Shown here: in pieces, positions 1 to 10,932 of the stretch
Layout: each line of letters begins with the position of its first letter
How positions within the stretch are numbered: position 1 is the first letter of the stretch
Origin: Platanthera guangdongensis
Lineage: Eukaryota; Streptophyta; Magnoliopsida; Asparagales; Orchidaceae
NCBI GenBank assembly: GCA_039583875.1
Contig: CM077167.1
Coordinates: 153,467,010-153,531,009 of the forward strand
Length of the DNA stretch: 64,000 bases
Direction: 5' to 3'
Made by a program: the position numbers and the translations under genes
Notes under the pieces: generated by a model
Database searches by the model: none
What the model saw: the letters and a program-made list of their open reading frames with translations, nothing else
Told to the model about the DNA's origin: nothing

Positions 1-191
1 TTGGATATGGATTTAAGATTTGGGTTCTTTCAACTTTAAAAGCTTCCGCTAGAATGCTCTGTGTAGGACGTATAGTCTTAATTGGATAGTTTGAATATTC
101 TTATGTAACCCTTCCGACTGTCTGTGGTACATGGCGTCGGGTTCCAGCTGGACCTTCTGTTATATGCCATGCGACGGATGGGGGTGTTACA
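1..191 (+). repeat. 3' portion of the G1 5' LTR
   Basis: This stretch aligns without gaps to 6449-6639, the end of the 3' LTR, with two visible substitutions (near positions 42 and 130). It ends in GTTACA directly before the primer-binding site. Most of this LTR, about 1.8 kb, lies left of the window. Confidence 0.93.
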
Positions 192-194
192 ATT

Positions 195-206
195 TGGTAT
201 CATACT
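195..206 (+). other. Primer-binding site of G1 (initiator Met tRNA type)
   Basis: TGGTATCA starts three bases after the LTR end, matching the start of the usual plant site TGGTATCAGAGC. The last bases have diverged. It would prime minus-strand cDNA synthesis from tRNA-iMet. Confidence 0.75.
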
Positions 207-368
207 TCTGGTTACGGTCAGGCTTAAATGAATTCGTGGGCGAATTCTTTTAAGGGGTGGTGAGCACATGTGTGCGTCAATGTTATAACATTAAAAAGAA
301 CATTCATGTTCATATAGTTGCTTTTTGCAATTTTGTTAGTCACTTATTGGTGTTTTGTACGACTATAG

Positions 369-1308
369 GTGACCGGGAGTGGCGCAGAGCCGACAGAACA
401 TCTGGTTTCTGAGGATTATAGTGCACCCAGTGACGTGCTTGAGACCCCTCCTTCATGTGAAACCATAAGAAGAATCGTTGAAGTGGTGCTCGCTGTGACC
501 AGTGTACAGCAGGGAAGTAATGTGAAACCTTTTGTCCCTGAGCTGACTTCAATGTCGGGTGGTGTGTTGGATCAAAGGACTTTAAGAAGGCCAGCAGGCC
601 AGCAGTTGAACATGTCCTTAGTGCAGGGTACGCACTCAGTCGACGAGTATTTGCAGGCGTTCCTTTTCATAAGCCGCTACCCATGCTTTGAATTGGAGAA
701 CGAATAGTCTATAGTTGATAGATTCTATAATGGGCTGCGTGGTGAGCTGCGAATCCTACTGCTAGGACCAAAACTATTGGGATTCCGAGCCTTGGTGGAG
801 TCGGCTAGGTCTTTGGAAGTAGATTTGGGGAAGATTCACCTGATGCCAGTGAGTAGGGTATCGAACTCTGCAAATCCTAGGAGGACTGCATCCCGCAGAA
901 CGTCGAAAGAGGGGGATAGGGCTGGGATTAGCAAAGTTATGTACAATTGTCGAGCTTGTGGCAAGAAAGGGCACCTTGCCCGAGAATGTTTGGATGGTGC
1001 TCAGAAGATTAAGGAAGCTATGTCAAGAGCAGGTAAGGACTCTAGTACTAAGAAACCACAGTTCAAAGGGACAAGTTCAAAGTCGGATGTCCGCAGATAG
1101 AACAAGAAGCTGAAGACTTCAAACTCAACCCCTTCGTCTGGTGCGTTGGGGGAAACTACAAGTCGAGTCCCAGGAGCTTGCTATATCTGCGGAAAAGTGG
1201 GGCATTTTTCCCATACCTGTTAGAATGGATGCTTTATGTCCGAGAGGAAGCCTAATGTGTACAGGCTGGGTCAGCAAGAGGCCAGAAAGCACGCGGTCGT
1301 GGTGACAG
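369..1308 (+). pseudogene. gag: G1 gag (capsid and two zinc knuckles), broken
   Basis: Gag forms the retrotransposon particle and binds its RNA. One reading frame runs through the region, interrupted by stops at 705, 1098 and 1221. Two CCHC knuckles are visible: CRACGKKGHLAREC near 948-989 and CYICGKVGHFSHTC at 1179-1220, the second immediately followed by a stop. The frame continues to GQQEA...VVVTG just before the candidate intron at 1309. The start is uncertain: the ATG at 369 is the first in frame, but upstream capsid sequence looks eroded. Two knuckles are more than most plant chromoviruses carry, although the neighbouring copy G2 is too truncated to compare. Confidence 0.85.
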
Positions 1309-1387
1309 GTAAGGTTTAAAATTCTAGCATTTAGCTTTACACACTTGTTGCCTTTGTGCATGTTAGCCTAGAACCACTTGTGCTAAG
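1309..1387 (+). other. Candidate 79-bp spliceosomal intron between gag and protease (G1)
   Basis: The segment starts GTAAGG after ...GACAG and ends ...GCTAAG. It is A/T-rich with several stops, while both sides match conserved gag and protease coding sequence. The related antisense copy has a 78-base equivalent at 62580-62657 with GT and AG at the same places. In G1 the downstream exon has lost one base relative to G2, so frame would not be recovered here. The splice function is inferred; only the sequence pattern is seen. Confidence 0.55.
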
Positions 1388-1840
1388 CTTTGTTTTGAAT
1401 TTCATTTATCCGGCGGGAGCACAGTTCGTTAAAGGGGGCTTCTCATCTCCGTTTGCCCAAAGGAATTGTTTTGCACATCGAAATACCTCTTTCGATGGCA
1501 AAAGACGTTTCGGAGATGTTGTTGTCTTATGGTACTCAATACGCGCAGATAGAATCTGTTGCGTTTAGGTTTGGATTGTGAGTCAATAGTTTGATTTGCA
1601 AGCATTGTTACTACCTCTAGGAGAGTTCAACGTGATCTTTAGTATGGTCAGGCTCTCGGAGCAGCAGGCATACGTTGATCGAAGTTGCTAGTGGGTCAGT
1701 TGAGAGCTATTCATGAGACGACATTTGCGGGCGTGAAAGGGGGTTTGATTAAGACGATGATGTCTACCCCTCATGTGGTTAAGGTGGTTCGGTGTAGTGC
1801 CAAACCGGTGTCACGCTCTCTGTATCGTATAGCGCCAAAA
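1388..1840 (+). pseudogene. pro: G1 aspartic protease and linker, decayed
   Basis: The segment aligns by eye with the protease of the sister copy at 62210-62579. Where G2 shows the catalytic DTG triplet in an LFDTGAS context, G1 reads FVKGG, so the catalytic Asp is lost. The downstream part runs to the KPVSRSLYR-like sequence that normally precedes reverse transcriptase in this family. A TAG at 1841 blocks entry into the RT domain. No long frame survives. It would have cleaved the Gag-Pol polyprotein. Confidence 0.7.
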
Positions 1841-1843
1841 TAG

Positions 1844-2605
1844 ATGGCGGATATAAAGGTGCAACTGCAAGAGTTGTTGGAGCAAGTATATTTGCGTCCA
1901 AGTTCGTCGCCTTGGAGCGCACTGGTTCTTTTTGTTAAGAAGAAAGATGGTAGCTTGCGGCTTTGCATCGACTATCGGGAATTGAACAAGCTTACGGAAA
2001 AGAATAAGTATCTGATTTCCAGGATTGACGATCTATTTGATCAGTTGGTTGGGTCAACTGTGTATTTGAAGTTAGATTTGAAGTCCGGATACTACCAGTT
2101 GAGGATAAGGGAGAGCAACATCCCAAAGATAGCATTCAGTACGCGGTTTGGGCTTTACGAGTTCACGGTCATGCCGTTTGGGTTGACGAATGCGCCATCC
2201 GTATTTATGGATCTGATGAACAGGACGTTCAGAGATTACCTGGATCGTTTCGTGATAATATTTATCGATGATATCCTGGTATACTCGCAGTGCGAGGAGG
2301 ATCACTACAATCATCTACACATAGTGTTGGAGACGTTGAGGAGAAATCAGTTGTATGCTAAGTTCTCCAAGTGTGAATTCTGGTTATCCTCGATAGCGTT
2401 CCTTGGTCATGTTGTTAGTGGAGAAGGGATAGCTGTGGATCCGACGAAGATAGTGGCGATACGGGAGTGGCCTACTTTGACTACAGTGGCAGAGGTCCGG
2501 AGTTTTCTGGGGCTTGCTGGCTACTACAGGCGCTTCGTAGAGAAATTTTCGCGGATAGCACTTCCACTCACGATGTTGATAAGGAAGGATCAGAAGTTTG
2601 TGTAG
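1844..2605 (+). pseudogene. pol: G1 reverse transcriptase domain
   Basis: An open stretch of 253 codons carrying the gypsy RT core: [14 protein letters not shown], the palm segment with [28 protein letters not shown], and the catalytic FIDDILVYS (YIDD-box equivalent) near 2260-2286, then the thumb with [13 protein letters not shown] copies the element RNA into DNA in the particle. The fragment is bounded by in-frame stops at 1841 and 2603. The second falls where the sister element G2 has Trp, a TGG to TAG change. The catalytic Asp pair is intact but the polyprotein cannot be made without readthrough. Confidence 0.9.
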
Positions 2606-3100
2606 TCTCCGGAGTGCGAACAGGCTTTTGAGGAGTTGAAGAGGCGGTTGACCACAGCGCCTATTTTATGTTCGCCAAGTGGAACCGGAGGGTTCGAGAT
2701 CTATAGTGATGCTTCGGGCAGTGGTTTGGGCTGTGTTCTGCTACAGCATGGGAGAGTGATAGCCTATGGTTCACGACAATTGAAGGCTCACTAGAGAATT
2801 TATCCGGTCCACGACTTAGAGTTAGCGGCCGTGATATTTGCTCTAAAGCTTTGGAAGCACTACCTGTACGGTGTGAAGGTCGATATTTACACCGATCATA
2901 AGAGCTTGAAGTACCTGTTGGACCAAAAGGATCTGAACATGAGGCAGCGGAGGTGGATGGAGTTCTTAGGGGACTACACCTTCAAGATACATTATGTGCC
3001 TGGGAAGGGAAATGCAGTGGCGGATGTGTTGAGTCGCAGGACTCCGGCGCAGGCCAATTGGTTATTGGTACATGATGAGAGATTGGTCCATGAGTTGGAG
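2606..3100 (+). pseudogene. pol: G1 RNase H domain
   Basis: Same frame as the RT. It shows the gypsy RNase H signature [16 protein letters not shown], then [14 protein letters not shown] and the closing [12 protein letters not shown]. RNase H removes template RNA and makes the polypurine primer. One in-frame TAG lies at 2792, where G2 has Glu in HERNYP. Catalytic Asp and Glu positions otherwise look present. Confidence 0.88.
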
Positions 3101-4397
3101 GCTTTGGAGATATCTTGTGTCGACAAGCAGTCTAGTGCTGAGGCGAAACTATTTTGCACAGAGGTGCAGTGTGACCTAGCTGATAGAGTTCGACGGGCTT
3201 TGGTTCAGGATAACAGCATGAAGCAGATCTTGGATGAATCATTGGATGGGTCAAATTCCCAGTTTGTTGTTGAGGATGGGTTGGTAAGGAAGGACGGTCG
3301 CCTATGCATTCCTAGTGCAGATAATCTTTGGGAGGAATTGATGTTTGAGGCTCATCATACCAAGTACTCAATCCACCTGGGAAGCACGAAGATGTATAGG
3401 GACATGAAGAAATTATTCTGGTGGCCGGGTTTGAAGAAGGATGTAGCACTTTATGTGGCCAAGTGCCATACATGTGCATTGGTGAAGGCGGAATGCCAGA
3501 AACCCGGAGATTTCTTGAAATCCCTACCTATCCCAGAATGGAAATTCGACGACATATATATGGATTTTGTGCATGGTTTGCCAAAGTCACAGAAGGGAAA
3601 CGACGTCATTTGGGTGGTCGTAGATAGGTTGACAAAGGTGTCGCACTTTATCCCGGTCAGGAAGGAAGATCCATTGGAAACGTTAGCCAAACTCTATGTG
3701 GAGAATATTGTACGATTGCATGGTGTGCCCCACAGTATTGTTAGTGATCGAGATGGACGCTTCACGTCGAATGACTGGAGGTTGGTGCATAGTCTATTGG
3801 GTACTAAGTTAAAGTTAGGTACAGCCTTTCATCCGCAGACGGATGGCTAAATCGAGAGGGTCAACCGGATGATGGAGGACATGCTTCACATGTGCGTCCT
3901 AAATTTTGGAAAAACAGTGGGAATATCATCTGTATATGGTGGAGTTTGCGTACAACAACATCTTTCAGGCGAGTATTGGTATGGCGCCTTTTGAGGCCTT
4001 GTACGGGAGAAAGTGTCGCACGCCGTTGTCCTGGTTGGAGACGGGCGAGACGAAGCTTTTCAAACGTCAAGCGGTGGAAGATGTCACATCAGTGATACAG
4101 ACATTTCAAGAAAGGTTGAAGATCGCTCAGGATAGACAGTCAAAGTACTATAACGCCAAGCATAGGAACGTGGAGTTCAGTGTTGGCGACATGGTGTATC
4201 TAAAAATCAAGTCGTTCAAGGGTGTATCACGGGTTCGACGCTTGAAGAAGTTGAGTCCGAGATACCATGGACCATTTGAAATCCTGGAGCGTGTTGGCGA
4301 TGCGGCATATAGATTGAAGCTGTCGGTGGAGTTGAGTGGGATGCATGACGTGTTCCATGTGTCGGTGTTGCGTAAGGCAGTGCAAGAGCCTTCGTAG
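3101..4397 (+). pseudogene. pol: G1 integrase with zinc domain, DDE core and GPF module
   Basis: The N-terminal HHCC zinc domain ([11 protein letters not shown]...CHTCALVKA) lies near 3352-3490. The DDE core follows with [24 protein letters not shown] and [12 protein letters not shown] stop at 3848 precedes the third catalytic residue, and a one-base shift near 3915 moves the rest into another frame (3906-4397), which holds YNNIFQASIGMAPFEALYGRKC and the C-terminal KLSPRYHGPFEIL (GPF/Y) motif. The fragment ends in a TAG at 4395. Integrase joins cDNA ends to host DNA. Two disabling lesions are present here. Confidence 0.9.
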
Positions 4398-4613
4398 ATC
4401 ATTGCGGACAATAAAGTACCGGTTGATTATGAGTTGACAACAAGGGTCAAGCCAGTACGTATTGAAGATGTTGCAGTCAAACGACTCCGCAATAAGGAAG
4501 TTCGAATGCTTAAAGTCCGATGGTATAATTGCGGACGTGAGGAGCTTTCTTGGGAGCGTGAGCAAGCTATGTTGGAGGAATACCCCGAGTTATTCCACTC
4601 AGGTATTATTTAG
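4398..4613 (+). pseudogene. pol: G1 C-terminal chromodomain
   Basis: Directly after the stop at 4395 and in the same frame, 71 codons run to TAG at 4611. They show PVRIEDVAVKRLRNKEVRMLKVRW followed by a Trp-Glu-Arg segment (LSWEREQAMLEEYPELF), the plant chromovirus chromodomain pattern. In characterised relatives this module tethers integrase to histone-marked chromatin. G2 has the same module at 26480-26830. Confidence 0.82.
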
Positions 4614-4652
4614 ATTGGTGTACCTTTACTTAATTTCAGGACGAAATTCCTT

Positions 4653-4666
4653 AAGTGGGGGAGATT
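4653..4666 (+). other. Polypurine tract of G1
   Basis: The purine run AAGTGGGGGAGATT abuts the TG of the 3' LTR. It primes plus-strand DNA synthesis. Confidence 0.88.
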
Positions 4667-6639
4667 TGTAACGCCCCGAAAGTTGTATTTGAGTTGGTCG
4701 CGTAAAAAGGGATTTTTGGTGCCGGTTTAGGGGTACACGGCCTAGGACACGGGCGTGTCCAAGGCCGTGTCTGGCTGGTGTTTTTGGTCGTTTTCTTCCC
4801 AAGAAGGACACGGCTAGAAACACGGCTAAGTGACACGGGTGTGTCATTGGACACGGGCGTGTGCCTACCCGTGTCCCTACCCGTGTTCTTTTAGGTCGTA
4901 TCCGTTGCCGTGGCGGTTATGCGTGACACGCCCCCGAACACGGGCGTGTCGAGGAACCCGACACGGGCGTGTCAGGTGAGACACGGGCGTGTCTTTGCCC
5001 GTGTGTCTTTCCTTCATTAAACGATCATGCCTGGAGCGAGGCACACGGCCTGGGACACGGCCTTGTGCCAAGCCGTGTTCGGCCCAGGTCTGGAGATTTT
5101 TGAACGGATCTGAGCCGTTCATTTTTTTTAATTAAGATCCAACTGCCCAGATGGTTTCCTGCTCTGTTACGGCCGGGAATAGTGGAGTTAATCCTTCATT
5201 TCTCTCCAACCATTCTCTCTCTCAAGGAGTTGGAAAGAGGAGGAAGAAGGAAGGGATTCCGGCCGCCGGCGGAGCATCGGAGCACCGTTTCGAAATCTGA
5301 GAGCGGATCTGTGGAGGAAAGTTCGTTACGAAGATTTCCATCCGTGTAGATTTTCCATGGCGTCAAAGAGGACTACAAGGGTAACGATTCTCTACTTGAG
5401 CATGTGAAGCTCTTTCTTTCTGCATAGGGAATCCCGCTCACGCGAGTGTGCGGTGAGTGTGTGGTGTTCCTTGGTATTGATGTGAATAGTCCCCCTTATG
5501 TTGCATATAGAGTCCGGAATCGATGTACGGACATAGGCATTATGTGTGAAGCCTACCCGGACGTGTATTGTCTGGATCGGTGATGTTGCATTTGATATGT
5601 TTTGCCAGAGAAGACTCCGTGCTTTGGGTTTTTCGGGTTTCTACGCGGTAGATTGCAGCAGGGATCCTTGGAGGTTAGCTTCAAGGCGCACCCGGAAAAC
5701 TGAGCTGAAGCGTGTTCTGCTAACTTGGCAGTCAGGGAACCGGCCTTGAACATAACTGGGGTATGTGATTGTTTGGAAAATTTTGGGATCCGAGAGAAGC
5801 TTGGCCCACGCATAGGACTTAAATTGACTAGGCGGCGTGAGCAACGGGCAAGTGGAATCGGACCTAGGCTATGTGGTTCGGTGCGAGAGACCCGAAGACG
5901 GGGACTGGCCGTTGGCATAGTCGGGAGCCTTAGATGGTGGTCAGAAAGGCTAAATGCTCACTTGGTTGCCATCTTTGGGATGGTGGTGAAGCCACGGAAT
6001 TGACCGGATTCACCGTTAATGTGCCCTGAGTGCACGGGATGTTTGGTCGTGCGAGCCTACACCTGTGGCATAGTATAATGGCGCTTTATTATTTTTTTGG
6101 GCTAATGTTATGCAGGGAAAGAGCACCGCCGTCCCGAGTTAGGGGCGGGTGCGTTATAATTTGGTCGGCTTTTGGCTGACCGTTGCTTTGTTTGCCACCG
6201 TGCGGTGGAATGTGCTTGCAGGTGTTGCGGAGCCGAGTACCAAATAGCGGGCTGGAGCTCATGTTGTTGTGCTGGACCTAGAAGGCCAAAGCGAATAGTT
6301 GTTTTTATTTTTTTTCATGTGTGGCCGGCCTGCGAGCCGATGTATGTAAAACATGTTTTTTATTAAGTGAACATTTGTAAGACCATAATGTCATGTCCCT
6401 TTTTAGTGTATTTGGGGTTTCATTCCTCTTGTGTGGATTTGGACATTATTGGATATGGATTTAAGATTTGGGTTCTTTCAACTTTAAAATCTTCCGCTAG
6501 AATGCTCTGTGTAGGACGTATAGTCTTAATTGGATAGTTTGAATATTCTTATGTAACCCTTCCGACTGTCTGTGGTATATGGCGTCGGGTTCCAGCTGGA
6601 CCTTCTGTTATATGCCATGCGACGGATGGGGGTGTTACA
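4667..6639 (+). repeat. G1 3' LTR (1973 bp)
   Basis: It starts TGTAACGCCC and ends GGGTGTTACA, a terminal inverted TGTAAC/GTTACA. U3 holds an array of ACACGGGCGTGT palindromes (4740-5085). No clear TATA box was located. The LTR carries promoter and polyadenylation signals in this family. The same LTR type, on the other strand, flanks G2 at 24385-26466. Confidence 0.93.
4735..5085 (+). repeat. ACACGGGCGTGT palindrome array in the G1 LTR
   Basis: About half a dozen copies or near-copies of the 12-bp palindrome ACACGGGCGTGT, plus variants such as ACACGGCC, lie in about 350 bases of U3. They may be binding sites for a dimeric factor. The G2 LTR has the same array at 25965-26400. Confidence 0.8.
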
Positions 6640-8244
6640 GTAACTAGCTTGGTGAAGAAATCAGCTAGTTTTCTCTCTGAAGTAACGAATGGTGTACATA
6701 TTTAATTCTTCGAAATATCCTCTCTTATGAAGTGGCAATCAACCTCGATATGCTGCGTCCTCTCATGGAAGACAAGATTCCTCAAAATATATATATGGAT
6801 GTCTTGTTGTCATAGAACATTGGCAGAGGATGATCATAAAGCTCACCAAAATCAAGCATAACTTTTTGTAACCACTTCAGCTCGCAAGTAGTTAGAGTCA
6901 TGCTCCTATACTCAGCTTCTGCGCTCGACCTGGAGATAACAACTTGTTTTTTGCTCTTCCAGCTGACCAAATTCCAACCAACAAAAGTACAGAATCCAGA
7001 TGTGGACTTCCTATCTCATTTATCATCTACATAATTCGCATCAGAATGTGCCTCAACCTTCAAATGTCTCCTTTTCTAAAACAAAAGCCCTTTCCCTGTA
7101 GCACCTGTCACATACTTTAGAATCTTCATTGCCGACTGTAGATGACACTCCTTAGGAGATTGCATAAACTGACTCACTCTTCCAACAGCATATCAAATGT
7201 TCTCTCTTGTGAGTGTCAGATAAATGAGTTTCCCCACAAGCCATCTGTACCTGGTGACATCCTCAAGAAGAGGTAATTCCTCAATCCAAAACTTGTCATC
7301 TCCAACCGACATCGGAGAACGAGTCGGTTTAGCTCCAAGAAGACATGCCTCTTTTAAAAGGTCCAAGACATACTTTCTCTGTGAAAGAACAACAGACACT
7401 GGTCTCCTGGATATCTCAATGTCAAGGAAATACTTCGGAGATCCCATATCTTTAGTAACAAAATGCTTAAGGAGATGCTTCTTGGTCATTTCCACACCTT
7501 CTCTATCATCCTCGGTTTGAAGAATATCATCCACATATACAGCAAGGACAACAAGACCAGCTGATGTCTTGGGAATTAATAACGAGTGATCTGTAGCACT
7601 TCTAACAAACCCAATCAACAAAATGACCTCATTGAACTTGTCAAACCAGGCCCTGGGACTTTGCTTAAGGTCATAGATTATCTTTTGCAGTTTACAGACC
7701 TGAGACTGCCCATGTGCAACATACCCAGGAGCTTGCTCCATATAGATAGTTTCTTGTAAATCACCATAAAGAAAGGCATTCTTCACATCCAACTGAGACA
7801 TGTCCTAGTCTCTATTGACGGTGACAGAAAAAAGGACCCGGATTGTAGTAATTCGCGCCACAGGAGAGAAAGAGTCAAAGAAATCCACTCCATAAGTATG
7901 CGTAAAACCTTTGGCAACAAGCCGGGCCTTGTAATGATCAATTGACCAATCAGGCAGAAACTTAATAACAAAGACCCAACGACAGCCAACCATGTCAGCA
8001 CCGGGAGGCGTAGGAACAAGAGTCCAAGTACCCCGTTCAGTAAGAGTACACATCTCTTTATCTATAGCAGCTTTCCAATGAGGGATGACAAGTGCTTCTT
8101 GATACGAAGCAGGAACAACATTAGCCGAGAGGGCCAGAGCAAAGCTCCTAGATGAAGGAGAGAGCCTGGCATGAGAGACCACAGCCTGAACAAGATGTTG
8201 GGTGTAGGAGCGAAAACCTTTCTAAAGAGCAATCGAAAGATCAA
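6640..8244 (-). pseudogene. pol: Element A reverse transcriptase and RNase H
   Basis: RT pieces lie at 7805-8182 ([19 protein letters not shown]) and 7193-7801 (LDVKNAFLYGDLQETIYM, then AVYVDDIL with the catalytic YVDD near 7520). RNase H lies at 6782-6970 with SKKQVVISRSSAEAEYRSM and a WLQK...FGELYDHP segment. Stops separate the pieces at about 7803 and 7192. The N-terminal RNase H portion shared with B is weak, and the C-terminal end is removed by G1. Copy B carries the same domains at 13674-15078, with visible identity of roughly 95 percent. Confidence 0.88.
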
Positions 8245-9063
8245 GATCAGACCTGTCTACGGTATCAACCCCATCCAAAGAGGATACTACTGGCTTGGGA
8301 ACTGATTACAGTGTCTCGGGAGAAGAGTCAGAAGGAGAAAATCAGAAATAGGAGAAGAAGAAAGCAGGGCAGGCTCTGGAAGCGGTGCCAGTACAATTGG
8401 AGAAGGATAAGAACTATCAGAAGCAGAAGGAAGAGAGGGAGAAGAAAATAAGGGAGCATTCTCAAACAAAGTAACATCTACCGACACATACTATTTCCGA
8501 AGAACAGGATCAAAATAGCGATACCCTTTCTGTGTCGGACAATAGCCCAAAAAGATGCACTTCACAAAATGAGGAGAGAGTTTGTCACGTCCAGAAGCAG
8601 GAGTGTGAACAAACGATGTGCAACCAAAGACACGAAGAGGTAACGGAAAGGGTGTCTCATTAGGATAGAGAATATAAAAGGGAGTTTTGTCATTGAGAAC
8701 CGAAGACGGAACTCAATTAATGAGAAAACACGAAAGAAGAACCGCATGACCCCAATATGACCGGGGAATATGCATATGAGTAAGAAGACTATGACCATAT
8801 CTAAAAGATGGTGATTCTTACGTTCAACAACACCATTTTATTACGAAGTATAAGTGCAAGTAGTTTTATGGACCACGCCATGATCCAAACAAAACAAAGT
8901 AAACTGATGACTAAGGTATTCCTTAGCATTATCAGTACGAAGAATTTTAATATGGGTATCAAATTGCGTATAGATTTCTTTATAAAAGGCGGAAAAATAG
9001 AGAAAATCTCAAAGCATTCGCGGATCAAATATAACCACGTACACCAAAAAAATCATCAATGAA
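8245..9063 (-). pseudogene. pol: Element A integrase C-terminal half and linker
   Basis: This is the part of integrase downstream of the nested LTR. It is mostly out of frame here. The matching B segment (15517-16055) reads clearly as HIPRSYWGHAVLLSCFLINRVPSS and FGCTSFVH. The Ser/Pro-rich stretch at 8287-8487 is the variable linker between integrase and RT. It ends at the ATGAA target duplication (9059-9063). Confidence 0.8.
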
Positions 9064-9957
9064 TGAAAGTCAAGCCTATGGGTAGATAGTCACCTAGGGG
9101 GGTGAATATGTGACCTTTAAAAATTCCTTTGCAATTCCTTGCCCCATTTTAAATAGGAATAATACTATCACAGTTTATAGCACACACACAGCACAAGTAA
9201 AGAACAATACACAGCACACACAGAATTTTATAGTGGTTTCCCTATCTAAGGTACATCCACTTTCCCCCTTCTTCCTCACTAGCAATGTGCTAGATAAGGT
9301 TATAGCTCCTCCTTTTCAACTCGGATCCAAAGATCCCACAAGCTCAGTTTCTGTCAAGAAACCTACACTCAGACCAACTAGTCCTACCTTAGAGATTCCC
9401 TCAATCTCCTATCTCAGGCCCTCTTAAGAACACTACCTCAGCCTTTATAGAATAGGCCTACAACTCAGTGATTTACCCAAACCACCTACCTCAGGTCCCT
9501 CCAGAATCCTACCACAGCTTTTATAATTTAGGCTTATAATCTCAGTGAAAAGAATCTCCTACCCACTCAAATCTCTAGGAGATATTACAATATAAAGTGA
9601 TAAAATAAAACTCAGAAAATAGAAAACCTGTAATCTGATATATATGTTTACATAGATTCTTCAAATTAGCTGCAATTGGATTTCTTCTTAATAGATCTGC
9701 AGACTGAAAAGTTCCTTCTCTGAATCAGCAATCTTCTTGATGTTGATCAACGTGAATACCTTAAAGATATTGTTGATCAGATACAACTAGATCTTCAGAT
9801 TAACCAAGTAAAAGGGATCTGAGGATCTTCTTGAAGACCTTCGTCTTCTTCCTCTTTCTGGAATATGTCGCCTAGTTAGGACTTGGAAGAAATTAGAACG
9901 AGAAATTCTAATTACTTGATTTGATCTGTCGGTTGTCCTTTTTGATTTGACTCTCTC

Positions 9958-9958
<1 letters not shown>

Positions 9959-10019
<61 letters not shown>
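9959..10019. repeat. (TA)n microsatellite, about 61 bp
   Basis: An uninterrupted TA run inside the solo LTR, at the position where related LTRs have a TATA box. The B copy has a shorter run (about 16985-17033), at which its LTR ends. Confidence 0.97.
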
Positions 10020-10022
<3 letters not shown>

Positions 10023-10365
10023 GAAGGCAGCACTACCTATTATAAACTTTGCAGATGACTGGATTCTGTTTGATGACGTCAGCAACATACATCAAATCCT
10101 TCCTTGACCTGTTTCTGTTGAAGTATGAGTTTACCACAACTGACTTGACAGTTCTGACATGTCTTGACATGTTTCGTGTCGACTCAGCATATTCTAAAAT
10201 AGAAGCGTCGAGATGTTCCAGAACTATCAACACATATGTTGAGATATCTTAGTAGTCTCGTCACATTCTAACTTGAAGTAATTTTCATCAGAAGTTGAAA
10301 GTGTCGAGACAGTTGACTTGTCTCAACACACCCGTTATATGGGTCGACATCTCCTAATACTGTCA

Positions 10366-10700
10366 TGTGTCGATACAGTTAGATTGTCTCGACACACTCT
10401 ATCTGCTATGTCGACATCTTTTGATTCTACCTTGTGTCGAGGCAGTGAGATTATCTCGACACAATCTGTCTATTATGTCGACATCTTCTGATTCTGCCTT
10501 GTGTCGAGATAGTGAGATTGTATCGACACAATCTATCTACTATGTCGACTTCTTCTGATTCTTCCTTGTGTCAAGACAGTGAGATTGTCTCGACACAATC
10601 TGTCTGCTGTGTTAACAACTTCTGATTCTGCCTTGTGTTAAGACAGTTGGTTTATCTCGACATAATTTTACTCAAAATAACTCTCCTCCTTATTTTGTCA
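10366..10700 (-). repeat. Five-copy 67-bp tandem repeat with TCGA palindromes
   Basis: Unit starts at 10366, 10433, 10500, 10567 and 10634 are exactly 67 bases apart. Each unit contains a TGTGTCGAGACA-like arm, a 7-base spacer and a TGTCTCGACACA-like arm, then a TGTCGACA core. The later copies are more diverged. Location is U3 of the solo LTR. Confidence 0.9.
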
Positions 10701-10932
10701 AGTATCCTGACTTAGTCTTCAAGGTGTCGAGACAACTGACTTGTCTCAACACAGCTTCTACAAAGGTGTCGACACAATCGAACTATGTAGACACATTTAT
10801 GCTTAGATAAATTTCTTCACTTTAAATCCTGCACATGTAAACTTAATATACATCAAATATAACTTTGTGTATATCATTGAGTTGATAAGGTACTTCTCCA
10901 AATTAGGTACACAATTCCCAATGTACCCAACA

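Larger units (their letters stand above)
1..6639 (+). mobile_element. Ty3/gypsy chromovirus G1 (Tekay/Del-like), left end cut by window
   Basis: Plus-strand LTR retrotransposon in the order 5' LTR end, primer-binding site, gag with zinc knuckles, protease relic, reverse transcriptase, RNase H, integrase, chromodomain, polypurine tract, full 3' LTR. The PR-RT-RH-IN order makes it Ty3/gypsy; the C-terminal chromodomain places it among chromoviruses, and its form suggests Tekay/Del (family knowledge). It inserted into copia element A: sequence resuming at 6640 is uninterrupted in copy B at 13669. The shared 191 bases of its LTRs differ at two positions, which suggests recent insertion. Coding is nevertheless broken at 705, 1098, 1221, 1841, 2603, 2792, 3848, about 3915 and 4395. 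The target duplication cannot be tested because the left flank is outside the window. Confidence 0.93.
9064..10932 (-). repeat. Solo LTR (SIRE-like copia, D-related) nested in element A integrase
   Basis: On the minus strand it starts TGTTGGGTACATTGGGAAT and ends CTTTCA. Both ends resemble the LTR of element D (28902-30832). ATGAA flanks it at 9059-9063 and 10933-10937, so this is a true solo LTR left by LTR-LTR recombination. U3 holds five 67-bp repeats (10366-10700), and a TA microsatellite sits where a TATA box is expected (9959-10019). The sequence near 9110 holds the CACCTA/TTCACCCCCC motif common near the ends of these LTRs. Copy B holds the same LTR at the same site. Confidence 0.9.

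Noticed and set aside
5546..6003. Plus- and minus-strand frames of 60-120 codons within the G1 LTR
   Set aside because: LTR sequence of the G2 copy does not keep these frames; no motif.
9064..10932. Solo LTR as a full element
   Set aside because: Only one LTR is present between the two ATGAA copies; no internal coding region remains.
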